Below are positions 51,701 through 63,752 of a stretch of 64,000 bases of DNA, piece by piece. The first letter of the stretch is position 1. The number at the start of each line of letters is the position of its first letter. A program made the translations under genes and the position numbers. The stretch is taken from NCBI GenBank assembly GCA_000231825.2, contig JH720306.1, positions 1,214,199-1,278,198 of the forward strand, read 5' to 3'. The notes under the pieces were generated by a model that was given only the letters and a program-made list of their open reading frames with translations, was not told the DNA's origin and did no database searches. Origin of the DNA: Tetrahymena elliotti 4EA. Its lineage: Eukaryota > Ciliophora > Oligohymenophorea > Hymenostomatida > Tetrahymenidae.

Positions 51701-52120
51701 TTATGATGTTATGTATATTTAACTTTTCAGTTCTTAGGCGTTCTCTTTATTTAGTAAATTTCTTCTGCATAAGTCTATTTATTAAGTTGTATTAAGCATA
51801 AGTCATGTTTTTTGGATCTTACTAATTATTGCTAAGGTAAAAATACATTTATTCATTTATCCAAATTATAAAATTAATAAAAACATTTAAATATAAAAAG
51901 TTGATTTTCTTATTTTTAATGGTAAGAATATATGTATAAAGAGAAGAGGAGCTTACTTTATATTTTTAATCATACCTAGTAAATTATTATTTTCTTTTGA
52001 AATCTTTTAACAATAAATACTTATAATTAAAATAAGGATATGTAATATCTTCTAAATCTTTCAAGATCTAGTGAAACAAAGGAAGAATTAATTATTGGTT
52101 TAGATTAAAATAAAATTTGA
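48764..52120 (+). CDS. Calpain-like pseudoprotease with C-terminal membrane helices
   Basis: Eight exons (48764-49586, 49641-50089, 50135-50631, 50771-51036, 51107-51552, 51603-51836, 51901-51978, 52038 region to 52120) give about 958 residues. After a disordered N-terminus (1-170), a calpain protease core spans about 190-500: LGIYGVWIFKNGKWKCIILDD, LWLLILEKALAKAYKGYQN, FVDLTGSPY and DEGVFFVTFDEFYQKFDNF are classic C2 peptidase motifs. The catalytic sites are altered: the GDC stretch reads LDN (Asn229 in place of Cys) and the GHAY stretch reads GNIY (Asn394 in place of His); the Asn of the triad may remain (KNF). Beta-sandwich, calpain-domain-III-like regions follow (520-780). At least three or four hydrophobic helices come last (NYIIIILIIFGSLF, LVILCTLTVVYDVMY, SHVFWILLIIAKLIFLFL). 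Probably a membrane-anchored, non-proteolytic calpain homologue. Confidence 0.85.
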
Positions 52121-53382
52121 TAACCAAAAGATAATATTTATTTTACATCTTTTAATTTAGTTATTTTATTTATTTTTATTATCCAAAAAAAAATTATATT
52201 ATTGTAATTCTAAATTTGATTTTAAAAGTGATTTGTCTAATAAATAGCCTTCATTAAAATTCACATATTTTTTTATTCCTGAGAAATACTTAAAACCTAA
52301 AAAAAGGTTGATTAAATTTAATAAATTTTTAAAATTGTATAATATGAAAAAGCAAAATAGTAATTCATTATTATTGGTCTTATTGATATGCTACTCACAG
52401 ATTCGGTTCTCTTTTGAAAATATAAACAACTCTTTTTAAATAATTCAGCATTTTTTTCTCTTTTAGTAAATAGAAAAATAAAAAACAGATTATTTGTTTA
52501 GATTTTAAAAAGATTTGATTTTTTCAAAAGAGTTTGTTGATGAAAGCAGTATCTACAAAAAAAATGTTTATATGACATTATTATAAAATTGTCATGTCAT
52601 TTCAAAGATTACTAAATTGCATGCTTTAAAAAATTTTTGCTTAATCAAAGAAAGATTTCTCAGCTACTTTTCACTTTATTTTTAAAAGAATACAATTTGA
52701 TTAAAAGTCCTTTTTATTATTAAAATACTTTCTTTAAAAAACTATGAGTTATTAAATGAGAATACTGATAAAAGAATTTAAATACCTTTAGTTAAAGAGC
52801 ATTTAATAAAATTTTTGATTTTAACTATTTAGAAGAAGAAAAAATAATTTTTATTGAATGATAGGATAAATTAAAATGAATTTTTACATTATGACAACAA
52901 GAAAAAAATATCATAATATAAAATAATATAAAAACCTACAATTTTTTTTAATCCTTCATAAATTGAATTGATTTTGTGGGGAATTTCAAATCTAATAAAA
53001 TCCATATAATAATCAATTATTTTTTGCTAAGTTAGTTTTTCTTAGCTTAAAGCAACAAAAAATTTGAAAGGAAAGTTAAATTAAAATATTTTGATATTCA
53101 TTTGTCAAATTTTAAAATTAAATTAGAAAGAAGGTAATTGAGGAGGAGAGGGGGGGGGGGAGGAATTTAAAATTTAAAAATAAATATTAAATGATTTTTT
53201 TATTATTTTTAAAATGCTTTCAAAATAAAGAATATTTACTTTGTTTAGACTGAAATTTACTCCATTTTGAATATTTAATTTGAAATGTGTCTGCTTATTT
53301 TGCTTTAAAATCTTATTGCAGAATCTATAAATATAAAATTTTGTAAGAATAAATAATTTTAATTATAAAAAAAAGAAAAAAA
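52121..53382. other. Intergenic with a run of ten G
   Basis: AT-rich, with a conspicuous purine tract ending in GAGGGGGGGGGGAGG near 53141-53162. An open frame at 52480-52700 is not longer than expected by chance under a one-stop code. Confidence 0.5.
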
Positions 53383-54249
53383 ATGAGCTTTTATAAAAAT
53401 AATGATTCAAATCCTTAAATTCCTTTTTCTTCTACTACCCCGTCTATGCTTTCCGATAATTATAACTAGGGTGATTAAAATTTGTAAAAAACTAATGATC
53501 TGACTATTAAAAGTTTACCTATGGGCATTCTATAATAAACTAATAATCTTAAAGAATAGGCCTCATAATCTGCTTTGGTAAAATTAATTTGAAAATTTGA
53601 TATAATTTTTTTTTAATTTTTTTTATCAAAAGTTTGTTTCTGAAGGTATTACCAATCAGTCAGAAGAAATGAATATTTCATCATCAAGTAGCTCTTAAGG
53701 CAGTTAGACTAAAAACCAAAGTGCTTTTTAAAAGATTGAAGACTAAATTGATGAATCTAAAAAGCGTTTACAAAGTTAATCAAGCCAACTAAGCCTACTT
53801 GAAAAATAAAATGGAGAAACTCAAGTCTGTTTGCTAAAAATTGAATAANNNNNNNNNNNNNNNNNNNNNNNNNNNNNNNNNNNNNNNNNNNNNNNNNNNN
53901 NNNNNNNNNNNNNNNNNNNNNNNNNNNNNNNNNNNNNNNNNNNNNNNNNNNNNNNNNNNNNNNNNNNNNNNNNNNNNNNNNNNNNNNNNNNNNNNNNNNN
54001 NNNNNNNNNNNNNNNNNNNNNNNNNNNNNNNNNNNNNNNNNNNNNNNNNNNNNNNNNNNNNNNNNNNNNNNNAAAATTGAAAAAAAAAGCCAAGAAACTC
54101 AACTAAAAATTGAAAAACAAAGTGAAGAAACTCAAGCTCGTTTGCTAAAAATTGAAAAACAAAGTGATTATTTCTAAGTGCAGATTGACAGACTATTTGA
54201 ATAAAATAATAAAATCCTCTCATTATTACAGAATAATAAGATAGATTGA
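53383..54249 (+). CDS. Coiled-coil protein with short tandem repeats, interrupted by assembly gap
   Basis: Two exons, 53383-53577 and 53633-54249, TGA at 54247. The N-terminal half is Ser/Asn/Gln-rich. The second half consists of near-identical repeats, 14 residues (ETQARLLKIEKQSE) or 11 residues (ETQLKIEKQSE), which form a coiled coil, ending with FQVQIDRLFEQNNKIL. The gap (53849-54072, 224 N) sits inside the repeats. Coding sequence on both sides is a whole number of codons, but 224 is not divisible by three, so the gap length is approximate or an indel is hidden. Function unknown. Confidence 0.8.
53849..54072. other. Assembly gap of 224 N within tandem repeats
   Basis: Flanked by GAAACTCAA..AAAATTGAA repeat units on both sides, consistent with repeat collapse. 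Confidence 0.95.
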
Positions 54250-55730
54250 CAAAATTTATTTAGAAAGAATAAAGCTACGAATATAGCTATAAAATCTAAA
54301 AAACTCAAATGAACTAACTCATAAAAAAGACAGAAATTGATTGAGAAATCAAAACTATTATAATGATGATAAATAATATTTTATTACATAAAAAAGATAA
54401 GAACATATCTCATATTTAAATGTAAGATTAAAGGTATTATATTTTTACATGTGTTTGTATGCCTATTATTATTTATCTTGAATGATTATTATCTTTTTTT
54501 TAGATTTTTTTAATAAGACTGATTAAATATTTGTTTGTTTTATAAATTTTTGATTAAATTAAGTAAAATAAAAATGAAAAAGCATAATCATGTATAAAAA
54601 ATAAATGCTAATTTCTTTTGATATTAATTTAAAATTAAGTCATTACTTTTTAGGAAGGAAAATAGATTAATCGTTATTACATTCATTATCCATTTTTTTA
54701 GTAGGCAAGGGACTTTACAATTAACTTAATAGTATTATCGGTAAGGGTTGTTTTGATAGGCAGCACCATAATTTTAAGGTTGAGATGGATGAGCAAGGAG
54801 GATATTTACAATAAAGTTTATTTTATTAATCATAAAACATAATTAGTTGAAGGTGTTGCAGAATAAGTATTGAATCCTCCTTAATTTATGCTAGATTTTA
54901 CCTTTTATTCCTAGTTAATCAACAAAATTAAATTATTTTTTAAATATCACATGCTTAGATGAAATAACTAATTTTCTAATCTAAATCAAGGAGTGAGTTG
55001 AGTAATTGATGTAGAATTTCATTTCTTATTCACAACCAAGATTGTTTTACTTTTAGATCATTTTTCAGAGTGTCACAAGTTTCCACTTTAAGTTACTCCT
55101 TTTGATTTCTGTTTTGCTTTAATTCAATGGCAAGATTGCTAGCTTCTCTTACTGAAATGAGCTTTTAAAAATACAAGTGATTTTCTTATTTATCATGCCA
55201 TGAAGAGGAATGATTTGTAAAGATACTGGTTGAAACAAATTTTCTAAAATATCTTCCTTGAGAACCTTGGATTAAAGAGCTTTAGAAATATCTCCCTAGA
55301 AATTAGTTTCTCTGATTGTTTATATTTTAGTAATTATAAAGAATTTATTTATTTTTTTGTAATTAAATAAAATATTGTATGAAATTATTATTTTAAATTT
55401 AAATTTAATGATAAAAATATTTTGATTGGAGATAAACAACAACAGCTTATAAGATTTTTTGATAGATTTAATAATGCATTTTTAATAAAAATTATATGAA
55501 TAATTGAAAATAAATTTTATTTTTATCAAAAATATAATTAAATTGTATTTGACAATTATATAGTTATATATCAATTTATGCTTATTGTTTTTATAATATT
55601 TCAATTGAAGTAAACGGTCAATATTTTTTAGTTGTTAATTTTAAACATTAAAATTTTGATAATATTAATTCGTAGCAAGAAATTAATATATTAGCTTCAT
55701 ACTTATTTGAACTAAAATAGAAAAGGTATT
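54250..55730. other. Region with coding-like fragments but no intact gene
   Basis: On the minus strand, 55345-54930 reads ETNFQGDISKALQ.. NLFQPVSLQIIP, then in another frame SVREASNLAIELKQ.. DLKVKQSWL, a TGA, and IRNEILHQLLNSLLDLDQK. On the plus strand, about 54660-54860 reads through a piece containing NSIIGKGCFDRQHHNF. Neither is continuous, and I see no family. They may be relics or chance open frames. Confidence 0.35.
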
Positions 55731-58700
55731 ATGAGTCAAAATAAAAAGGATTCTTATAAAGGTAGTCCTGATTTTAATTATGAGTAATCGGACTAGTTGG
55801 TCAAGCTCTAAAAAGTCCAAGAATATTTATCACCATAACTTAGTGAGAATAGGGATATAATTAATAAATGTCTTGAAGAAAATACTTAAAAAAAGTAATC
55901 AAAATAAACTTAAGGATGGAATGAGTCTAGCAGTAGAAGCGATTTACAGTATACAATTACTTCAAGCAAGCATTTTAATAAAGGATCAGAAATGACATAA
56001 GTCCCTAAGCATTTTGATGAATAGGAAAGCCATAATTTAAATAGCGGTTAAATTGAAAATTAAGACTAAAAATAATATTATAACGAGTAAAATGATGGTA
56101 ACGAGTAAGCTTAGTAACTCACAATTGATGCTCTAACCACATGCATCTATAGCAGTATTACTAAAAATAAAATTTAGGAAATGAAGATATAAGAATTAGA
56201 AAATATTATTAATTAATTAAGTTAACAGATAAATGGTTAATCTACTAACTTTGCAAATAGCATCAGATTAGTTGGAAGCTCTCCTAACAATGCAAGCTTT
56301 TCAGCAAATTATAATTAGCAAGGTTTTTTTGAAAATCAGATGAGTACACCTACTTAAGCAATGCAAAATAATCGTATAACTACATCTTAATGGTCATAAA
56401 ATATGTATAATTCTAATCTGAGAAAATCTCCTTGCTAAAGACATTAATCAAAATCTAAAAGCCCAGATATAAGATAAAGCTTAAATAAATAAAACAATAA
56501 TGCTTAATTTAATAATTATGGGACAAATGAATAAAACTTAAAAAATGCTTATAGATCAAAATCTGGAGACATTATTTAAAAGGATTAGTTTGAAGAAAGC
56601 AATAAGTATCAATCATAGCAAAGAGACCAATTTTATTAGCAAAATAATGAATAAAATTATTATGGACCTAGTTCTAGCTGTGCAGTTATTGGAAGTAAAA
56701 ATGAATAAACACAATCTACTAGTCCTATTAAAAGTAAAAGTCAAATAAACTTTTAAGGAGCAGATAGTCTAAGCAATAGTAATAACATAGTCTAAATGGA
56801 GTATCTTTCAAAAGTGAAATTTTTGGAAGAAGCAATTGAGTATAAAAATAAGGAAATTGAAAGGTTGATGGTCTTAACAGCTGCTAGCAGAAGGAATAAT
56901 GTTCATAGTTTACATAATAGCAAGTCTCCTGAAAGAAGAGGAAATTAATTCAATCTAAATCAATCAGTAGAAAGTGGATAAGATGAAGAATTGAAAAATA
57001 GTTAAATTAAACTTCATGCAATAATTTAGGATTTAGAGAAGAGAAATAATGACTTAGAAAATGAATTATTTAATTTTAAATGCTTAGTTGAAGAGAAAGA
57101 TAGAGACATTTTGAAAATCAGCCAACAAATAGATAATTTAAAAACATGTGCTGACAATTAAATAAATTTTATACAAATTAATGAAGATTTAGAGATTAGA
57201 CTTAAGGAAAAGGAAATTAATGAATAGAATCTTCTTGTTCAATTGGAATAATAAAATCTCATGATCAAGAATATGGAAATAGATTAAATTAAAAAGCTTG
57301 AAGAATACAAGGATCTTATTTAATAAATTTAGCTTTCTAATTCTTAAGAAATATCTAATTTGTAAAGAGAGAAAGAAGACATGCTGCTTATTATTAACAA
57401 GTTGGAAAATTTTGTTTAGTCAGATTCATCTTAGAATGCTAATGAAAGTGAAAGAAAGAAAAGAAGCTCAACAAAGGAGGGTTAATATGATTCTTCACAA
57501 CAGTCGCAATAAATTATTGATAAAAATAAAGAAATAGAAAGCTTAAATGAAAAAATAGCTCTTTAAAATTAACTAATAACTAAACAAAGGTAGGCAGTAG
57601 ATACTTTAAAGAAAGAAATTATTGAATTATAGAATGAGCATGAGAATAGAATAAAACAGCTTTTGTAATAGAGCTCTAACTATGCTCAAGAAAAAGCTGT
57701 TTTGCATGAAAAGATACGTAAATTAACTATTGAAAAGGAAGAATAGATTATTGCTTCCTAAAATTTAATAGAAGACCAGTAAAACTAATTGTTAGATATG
57801 GCTAAAGAGAGAGAAGAGCTTCAAAAAGCAAAGGATGAAGTTTCATAGTTCAGAAGATTGCTAAATGATGATAAAATAGCTCTTGAATAGCAAAAGAACT
57901 AGGTGAAGGTATCTCAAGATATGATACAAAGAGATAGAGAATAATTTGAATTAGAGTTATAAGAACTTAAAGTGAACAGAAGTAGCTTAGAGAGAGACAG
58001 ATAAATATTTGAAAGAGATAGATTAGAGTTCGATAATGAAATAGATCATTTTAACATGCAAAGAAATGAATTCTTTTAGCAATAAAGCCAAGCTGAAGAT
58101 TATCAATAAATTATTTTGTAAAAAGAAGAAACCATATCATTCATGAAGTAGTAACATGCTGATAATAAGAATGCTTAAGAGTAATTAAAGATTCAAATTT
58201 AAGCATAAATAAAATCCTATGAGGATGCTATTAATTAGTTATAGTAAGAGAATCAATAATTAATAACAGATAGAGAATAACTTATTTAAGAGAGAAATGA
58301 AGATTACAGAGAAAATGCTGAAATTCTGGAACTTAAAAAATAAATAATGTATGAAGGAATGGCAAAGTAAGAGCTATAGCACAAATTTTCAGAACTAATG
58401 AAAAAGAAGGAATTAAATGATGAAGTTAGCAAAGAAAATTAAGAATTGAAGTAAACCTTAGAAATGTTAAAGTCAAAAATAAAAGGAATGTAAAACATTG
58501 ACGATGATATCAAAGAATATATTAATACTATGTGCAAAGAAAAAAATAATTTACAAGATCGCCATGTAGCACATTTAGAAGAAATTAAGAATCTTAAACT
58601 CTAACTAAAAAGTATTGCTTTAGAAAACAAAAGTTTAAATTTAAGTTTAGTCAATTTGAAAGAAGAAATCAAGCTTCATAAAAATCAATAAACTGATTTA

Positions 58701-59135
58701 ATGTTAGACGAAAAGAATAAAAAATCATTTTTAAGAGTTTAACTCTAGAAAAAACTAAATGTCCTAAATGCACAACTTGAGACATACATAAGAACCACTC
58801 TTGATTTGGATGAAATTTACTACATCCTTTTGTTTAACTAAATAAATTCATCTCCCTCAACTTCTCCTCAGAAACCTTCTTTCACTCAACAATTCATGCA
58901 AACTCAATAAGGAAGTAATAGCAAGCTAAAAAAAACTGAAGAACAATCATTTAATTAATCAACTCCTACCTCTTAAAATAATAATTAACAAAAAGTGTTT
59001 AATCAAGGTGTAGAAGTAGATGAAAAGACCAAATAAAAGATAGAATAGCTTAACAACAAACGTAAAAGAGACTTGGATAAGGTCTATCAAATCATGGAAG
59101 ACTTCATATCTATGATTTCTAATATTTAACAATGA
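55731..59135 (+). CDS. Large coiled-coil protein, 1134 residues
   Basis: Single intronless exon, ATG after AAAGGTATT, TGA at 59133. Residues 1-370 are disordered, rich in Asn, Gln and Ser, with repeated SP motifs (KSPC, KSKSPD). From about 370 to 1030 the sequence is nearly continuous coiled coil, with heptads such as VKFLEEAIEYKNKEIERL, KNNDLENELFNFK and ELKVNRSSLERDRQ. A less helical segment with SSPSTSPQKPS follows, and a short final coiled coil with KRKRDLDKVYQIMEDF. No enzymatic or named domain. A structural role at basal body, cortex or cytoskeleton is a guess based on composition only. Confidence 0.88.
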
Positions 59136-60011
59136 TTTTCTATTTTCTAAATAGAATCTAATTTTGACCACTGTAAAAAGAAAACAATCTAAAAAACTTT
59201 CAAAAGATAGGCACAAACAAATAAACTAAATATAAAAATAATTTGAACTAACTTACCTCTCTATTTTTGGAAAATAAATTCAATTAAAAATAAAAAATGT
59301 AAATAAATTTATGTAAATAAATATTTTCTGTAACATTAAGCTTACTTTTCATTAATTTTTAAATAATAAATCTAAATACTTTTAATGTTCTCACTTTGAT
59401 ATTCTAATTGCTTAAATCATTCATATTTATCCAAAGTATTTTTATTGATAGGCAAATTGTATTTTAATAATAGTTATTGGATATATTAATTCCAAAAATT
59501 AAACATGTAAATTTGTTATTTTAGATGTTTTAAATGAAAAAATTATTTTTGGACTAACATACTCTCTATTTTGTAAAATAAAGATTATTTTAACAATAAT
59601 TATTGAATGACTATGAATCCCAAAAACAAATGAATGATGTAAATTAATAAAAAGATTACAAAAGTTTTCAATGAATTATATAATATTTCTAAAATAAAAT
59701 ATATTTTTATTGAAAATTAAATGATGAAAATTAAGCAAGTGCTGTGTACAAAAGGTTGTTAATTTTGAAGCAATGCGCAATTTTGAAATGTTTTTAGAAT
59801 ATAATTTGATGAAATTGACATATATTTTTGTGTAATTTTAGAAGTAAATTATTTCTTTATAAATATTTTAGATTTTATATTGTATTTTTCGAATAAAATA
59901 GTTAAAATTTATTATTTAAACACATGTTTTAGAGTTTATATCTTGAGCCAAATCGATACAAAGTATAAGCAATTTTCGATTTACTACATAATTAAATATT
60001 TATTTATATTT
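59136..60011. other. Intergenic between convergent genes
   Basis: AT-rich; nothing recognised. Confidence 0.5.
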
Positions 60012-61157
60012 TCAAGCCTTGGCATAATTAGCTGTAACAGTTTGATCTCCAATCTTAAATGACTGTAAAGCTAAATAATTTTATTAAATATTTTATTTAA
60101 CATATATTTACTTAGAATTTATTTTATTTAATCTTTCACATGACAAATAAAAAACTTCTTACATGCTAAGGCTGCCCCTGCTTTATGCTCATCTTCATAT
60201 TCAACGAAAGCAACTCTTTTTTAAGGTACTAGACGCACTTCCCTATATTTATAGTTTATTTTTTTTAGATATGTAATTAAATACTAAAAGATATAGTTAA
60301 ATATATATTATCGCAAAAGGATTCATTGATTAGATCTTACTTGAAACCAGGGAAGGTAGCAAAGAATGCCTTAATAACTTCTGTATTAGAGTTGACTGGT
60401 AGATTTTCCAAGAAAAGAGTGTGATGAGGCTATATGATTGTATTTTACTATTTTTTTAAGTTAAAATGATTGATTATTAATTAAATAAAAAATGATGAAA
60501 TAAATTATTATTTACAACTAATGGTTAGGTAGCAAGTTTAGCTGTTGCTGATTCCTTGTTTTTTAAATTTTCTTTTTACTTTTTATTTGATTATCTTTCT
60601 TCAATAAAGTCAACTGCATTAAATATTTTAGGTTGACGAGGAACATAGGCTCCTTCTCTTTTAAGAATTGCATCACTTTTTGTCTTTGAAAAATTTAAAT
60701 GCTGTTTATATAAAAATGAGGTTAGTTATTGAACTCTAAAATCAGAACTTAGTAGGTCTTCCTACAAAAATCTATTCTCATTTAACTAAATTTTGGTATT
60801 TATCTTTTATCATTTTAAGAAACCAAATTAATCTAAGTAATTTATTACTAATGCTTTGCCATAAAAATTCTTTCTGTTTAAAGCCTCAACAGCCTTTTAT
60901 GCACATGCTATCTCTTCAAAAACTACAAAAGCTTATCCCCTCATACGAATATTTTTCTTTGCCTTTATTTCTATAATACTACCGTATTCGGAAAAGAGCT
61001 TGAAGAGCTCTTACTTTAAATCGTCAATACTGATTCTTTCATTTAAGTTATTAATATAGACTGTATTATTAGGATGTAACAACTTTATTTCTTCTTCAAC
61101 TTCCTCCTCAATTTCGTTTTCTTTATTTTCAGGTGCAGGGATGGCTTGCTTATCCAT
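60012..61157 (-). CDS. U1A/U2B''-type spliceosomal RRM protein
   Basis: Five exons on the minus strand (61157-60849, 60701-60516, 60429-60341, 60242-60163, 60070-60012) give 240 residues. U1A and U2B'' bind stem-loops of U1 and U2 snRNA; many protists have one protein for both. RRM1 (about residues 30-110) has RNP2 VYINNL and RNP1 RGQAFVVF, followed by LHLNFSKTKSDAI, equal to the MRIQYAKTDSD segment of U1A. A charged linker (NKKQKENLKNKE) leads to RRM2 (about 165-240): HHTLFLENLP, ATFPGFKEVRLVP, RVAFVEYED, AALASLQSFK and the ending YAKA. Motif order and the FPGFKEVRLVP match are diagnostic of the family. Introns are 86-147 bases. Which snRNA it binds cannot be told from sequence alone. Confidence 0.93.
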
Positions 61158-62639
61158 TTAACTATCTTTATATTTGAATATTTCTACTATTATTTATTTA
61201 ATTTATTTTGAGTTGAATCTAATTTATTTACAAAGATATTTTTCAATTATTAAAACAAACCAAATTAATTAATTAATTCTTATAATAAACCACAAATTAA
61301 TAAAACATTTATCTATTAATACAGCATATCCCTTTAACTTGTAAATTTATTTTATAATTCTAAAATAAATCTTTTTATCAACAATATGTCTCATTATTTA
61401 GTTAATTAACTTGTTTATTTTCTAAAACAATAGATAAATGCCATCAAAAGCTTTTAATTTTTGAAAATAGTTAAAAGAAAAAAATGAAATAAAAAATATT
61501 TTCCATTTGTTTATTTTTCAATCACATAAAGTAAAATTATTGAGCTAAATAACCAGAAAATAAAATAAAACTATTACTAATTTACTCAATAAATTTGTTT
61601 ACAAATAAATATTTTTTGAATTCATTCTAAAAATAAACAAAACATTCAATTATCAAAATTAATTTTTATATCTCTCACTCACTCATATCTCCTAAAAATT
61701 AATTTTGTAATTTTAAAATAAATAACTCTTTTTATTTAAAAGTTGAATTATTCACTAAAAAATAAACTCACCTATTTTCTAATGATATCTTAAAATATCC
61801 AGTAAATAAAAAATATTTATTTGATTGAAATAGTTTGCTTTTTTTGATTATTTTTCATTTAAATTAAGAAAATCTTTGAGCAAAATAACGTTAAAGAAAA
61901 AAATAATTTTTGAAAAACTTCAATTTATTTTAAAACTTTTATTTAAAAATACGAAGTATACAAAATAATAAATAAGAATTGAATCATTTATAGTTCGATT
62001 CAAAAAGAATATCTAACTAATATGACTGTGATAATATTATTATCTAAAATTTTGTTGATGAATATTTATTTCTTTTCGAAGAATACCTATTAAAACCATT
62101 TAAGTTTTTTTTTATTTTTAAAAAGAAATAATCAAATAGAATAAATTAAAATAAACATAAATTTCATTGGATTATTTTTTAACAAAGTTAAAAATTCTTT
62201 GAGGTAATTCATAATTAATTAAGTATGTTAGTGTTGCTAACTAATAAAACCATCAATTAAATTTTTATCATCAAAACTTTAAATAACATAAATCAATTAA
62301 TATAGATAGCATATTTAGCATGTTTTATATCGATTTAAATAATATTTTTAACAATTATTTCTAATAAATAATATGAATATCTAAATTTTATTTTGATTTT
62401 GAACACATATTCTAAGTTCAATTACTGTAAATTTTTGAATTTTATTTGCTGCTTTGCGTTTATTAAATTTTAAAAAATAGATTTGTGATAATTGATGTAA
62501 ATTTATTATAAAAGCTACAATGAAACGATTAAATTAAAAAAAATTGAGAGAACTTATTTTTAAAAAGATATACACATATACTAGAATAGATAGGTATATA
62601 ATTTTTAATACATATTTTAGCAACTAAATTATTTTATTT
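61158..62639. other. Intergenic, AT-rich
   Basis: No gene recognised on either strand. Confidence 0.5.
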
Positions 62640-63086
62640 TCAGTATTATTTTTCAAAGTTTCTAAAACTACTCAGAGTAAAAGCAGTCCATATAAATTCG
62701 AAAAATATAAAAATTAATCCTATAATTGCCAAGATTAACTCAATCATCAATACATATGTTTATAAGAAAAGAAAGTAAAAATAGCCAGCTATTGCAGGAA
62801 GGTTAACAAAAATAAACCAGTACAAATGAGTAGTAGATTCTGTTTTATTTCCTACTGAACCCATTTAGAGTCTTATAATTTCGCATATTCCAAACGCTAC
62901 CAGTAATACTATATCTTATTCGATTGTAGATGAAGGATAATATAGACCAAATCCTTTATAGAAGAAAATACATCCTTCTAAAAAGAAATAGAGCACTGTA
63001 AATATTTAATCAAAGTAGATCAAAGATTGCAAAAATGGGGAACTCAAAGGCTACACGCTATCTCTAATTTTTTATTAGCTTGACAT
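62640..63086 (-). CDS. TMEM216/TMEM17-family transition-zone membrane protein
   Basis: Single exon, 148 residues, ATG at 63086, TGA at 62642-62640. Members of this four-helix family (TMEM17, TMEM80, TMEM216) sit in the ciliary transition zone as part of the MKS module that gates cilia. The sequence follows TMEM216 closely in layout: FTVLYFFLEGCIFFYKGFG, a YP turn, DIVLLVAFGICEIIRLQMGS, a short hydrophilic KTESTTH loop, FVNLPAIAGYFYFLFLQTYV, ELILAIIGLIFIFFEF and a short tail. Length is close to the human protein. Tetrahymena is richly ciliated, so the context fits. TMEM216 versus TMEM17 cannot be settled without alignment. Confidence 0.88.
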
Positions 63087-63752
63087 TTTATAATTTAAAA
63101 TTGTATTGGGCTATTGTAATATCTTATTTCCTTATTATTATTTTTAGTATAAATTGTTAAATATTATTTGATTTTGATTTTGATTTTCAATAAAAAATAA
63201 GAAATATCATTTTTTAAATAAATTCACTGTGAACTACAACAAACAAAAAAAACAATCACTTAATTAAAAGTAAATATTTCAAAAATTAAAAAATAGGTAT
63301 TTAATAAATCATTTATCTCTTAAGATAATATATCAACTACTACTGACTTTTATCATTGATTATAATTATTTATTTCTATTAAATTAGATTTTTCATTTTT
63401 TTTGTTGAGAAATAATTTTATAAATAAATTTTAGGACAAAAAAGAATATTTGCTTAAATATTTAATAATTTATTAATTTAATTTAATAGCATTCAAAAAC
63501 TATGCAAGGAGATAGAGTTATTTTTTATTTTTACAAGCAAATAATTATTGTTTATTTTCTGAAGATATTTTTAAGGCATAACTTATAAATACACACATGC
63601 ATGTATGTATCTATTAAGCATAATTTAGTCAACCATTTATCAAATATACATGTCTTTTTAGTTAATTAATTATACAATAGATAAAGCTAATCTATTTCGT
63701 ATCTTTAAAGTATTAATTATTAATAATCTTTGAAATAGCTCCAAATTTAATT
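63087..63752. other. Intergenic, AT-rich
   Basis: Nothing recognised. The ACATGCATGTATGT run near 63593 is a simple repeat. Confidence 0.5.

Noticed and set aside
52480..52700. Open frame of roughly 70 or more codons after the calpain-like gene
   Set aside because: With TGA as the only stop, frames of this length are expected by chance in such AT-rich DNA; no motif or splice context.
53821..54223. Minus-strand Phe-rich open frames
   Set aside because: Antisense reading of the GAAACTCAA/AAAATTGAA repeats plus N; the plus-strand coiled-coil gene explains the sequence.
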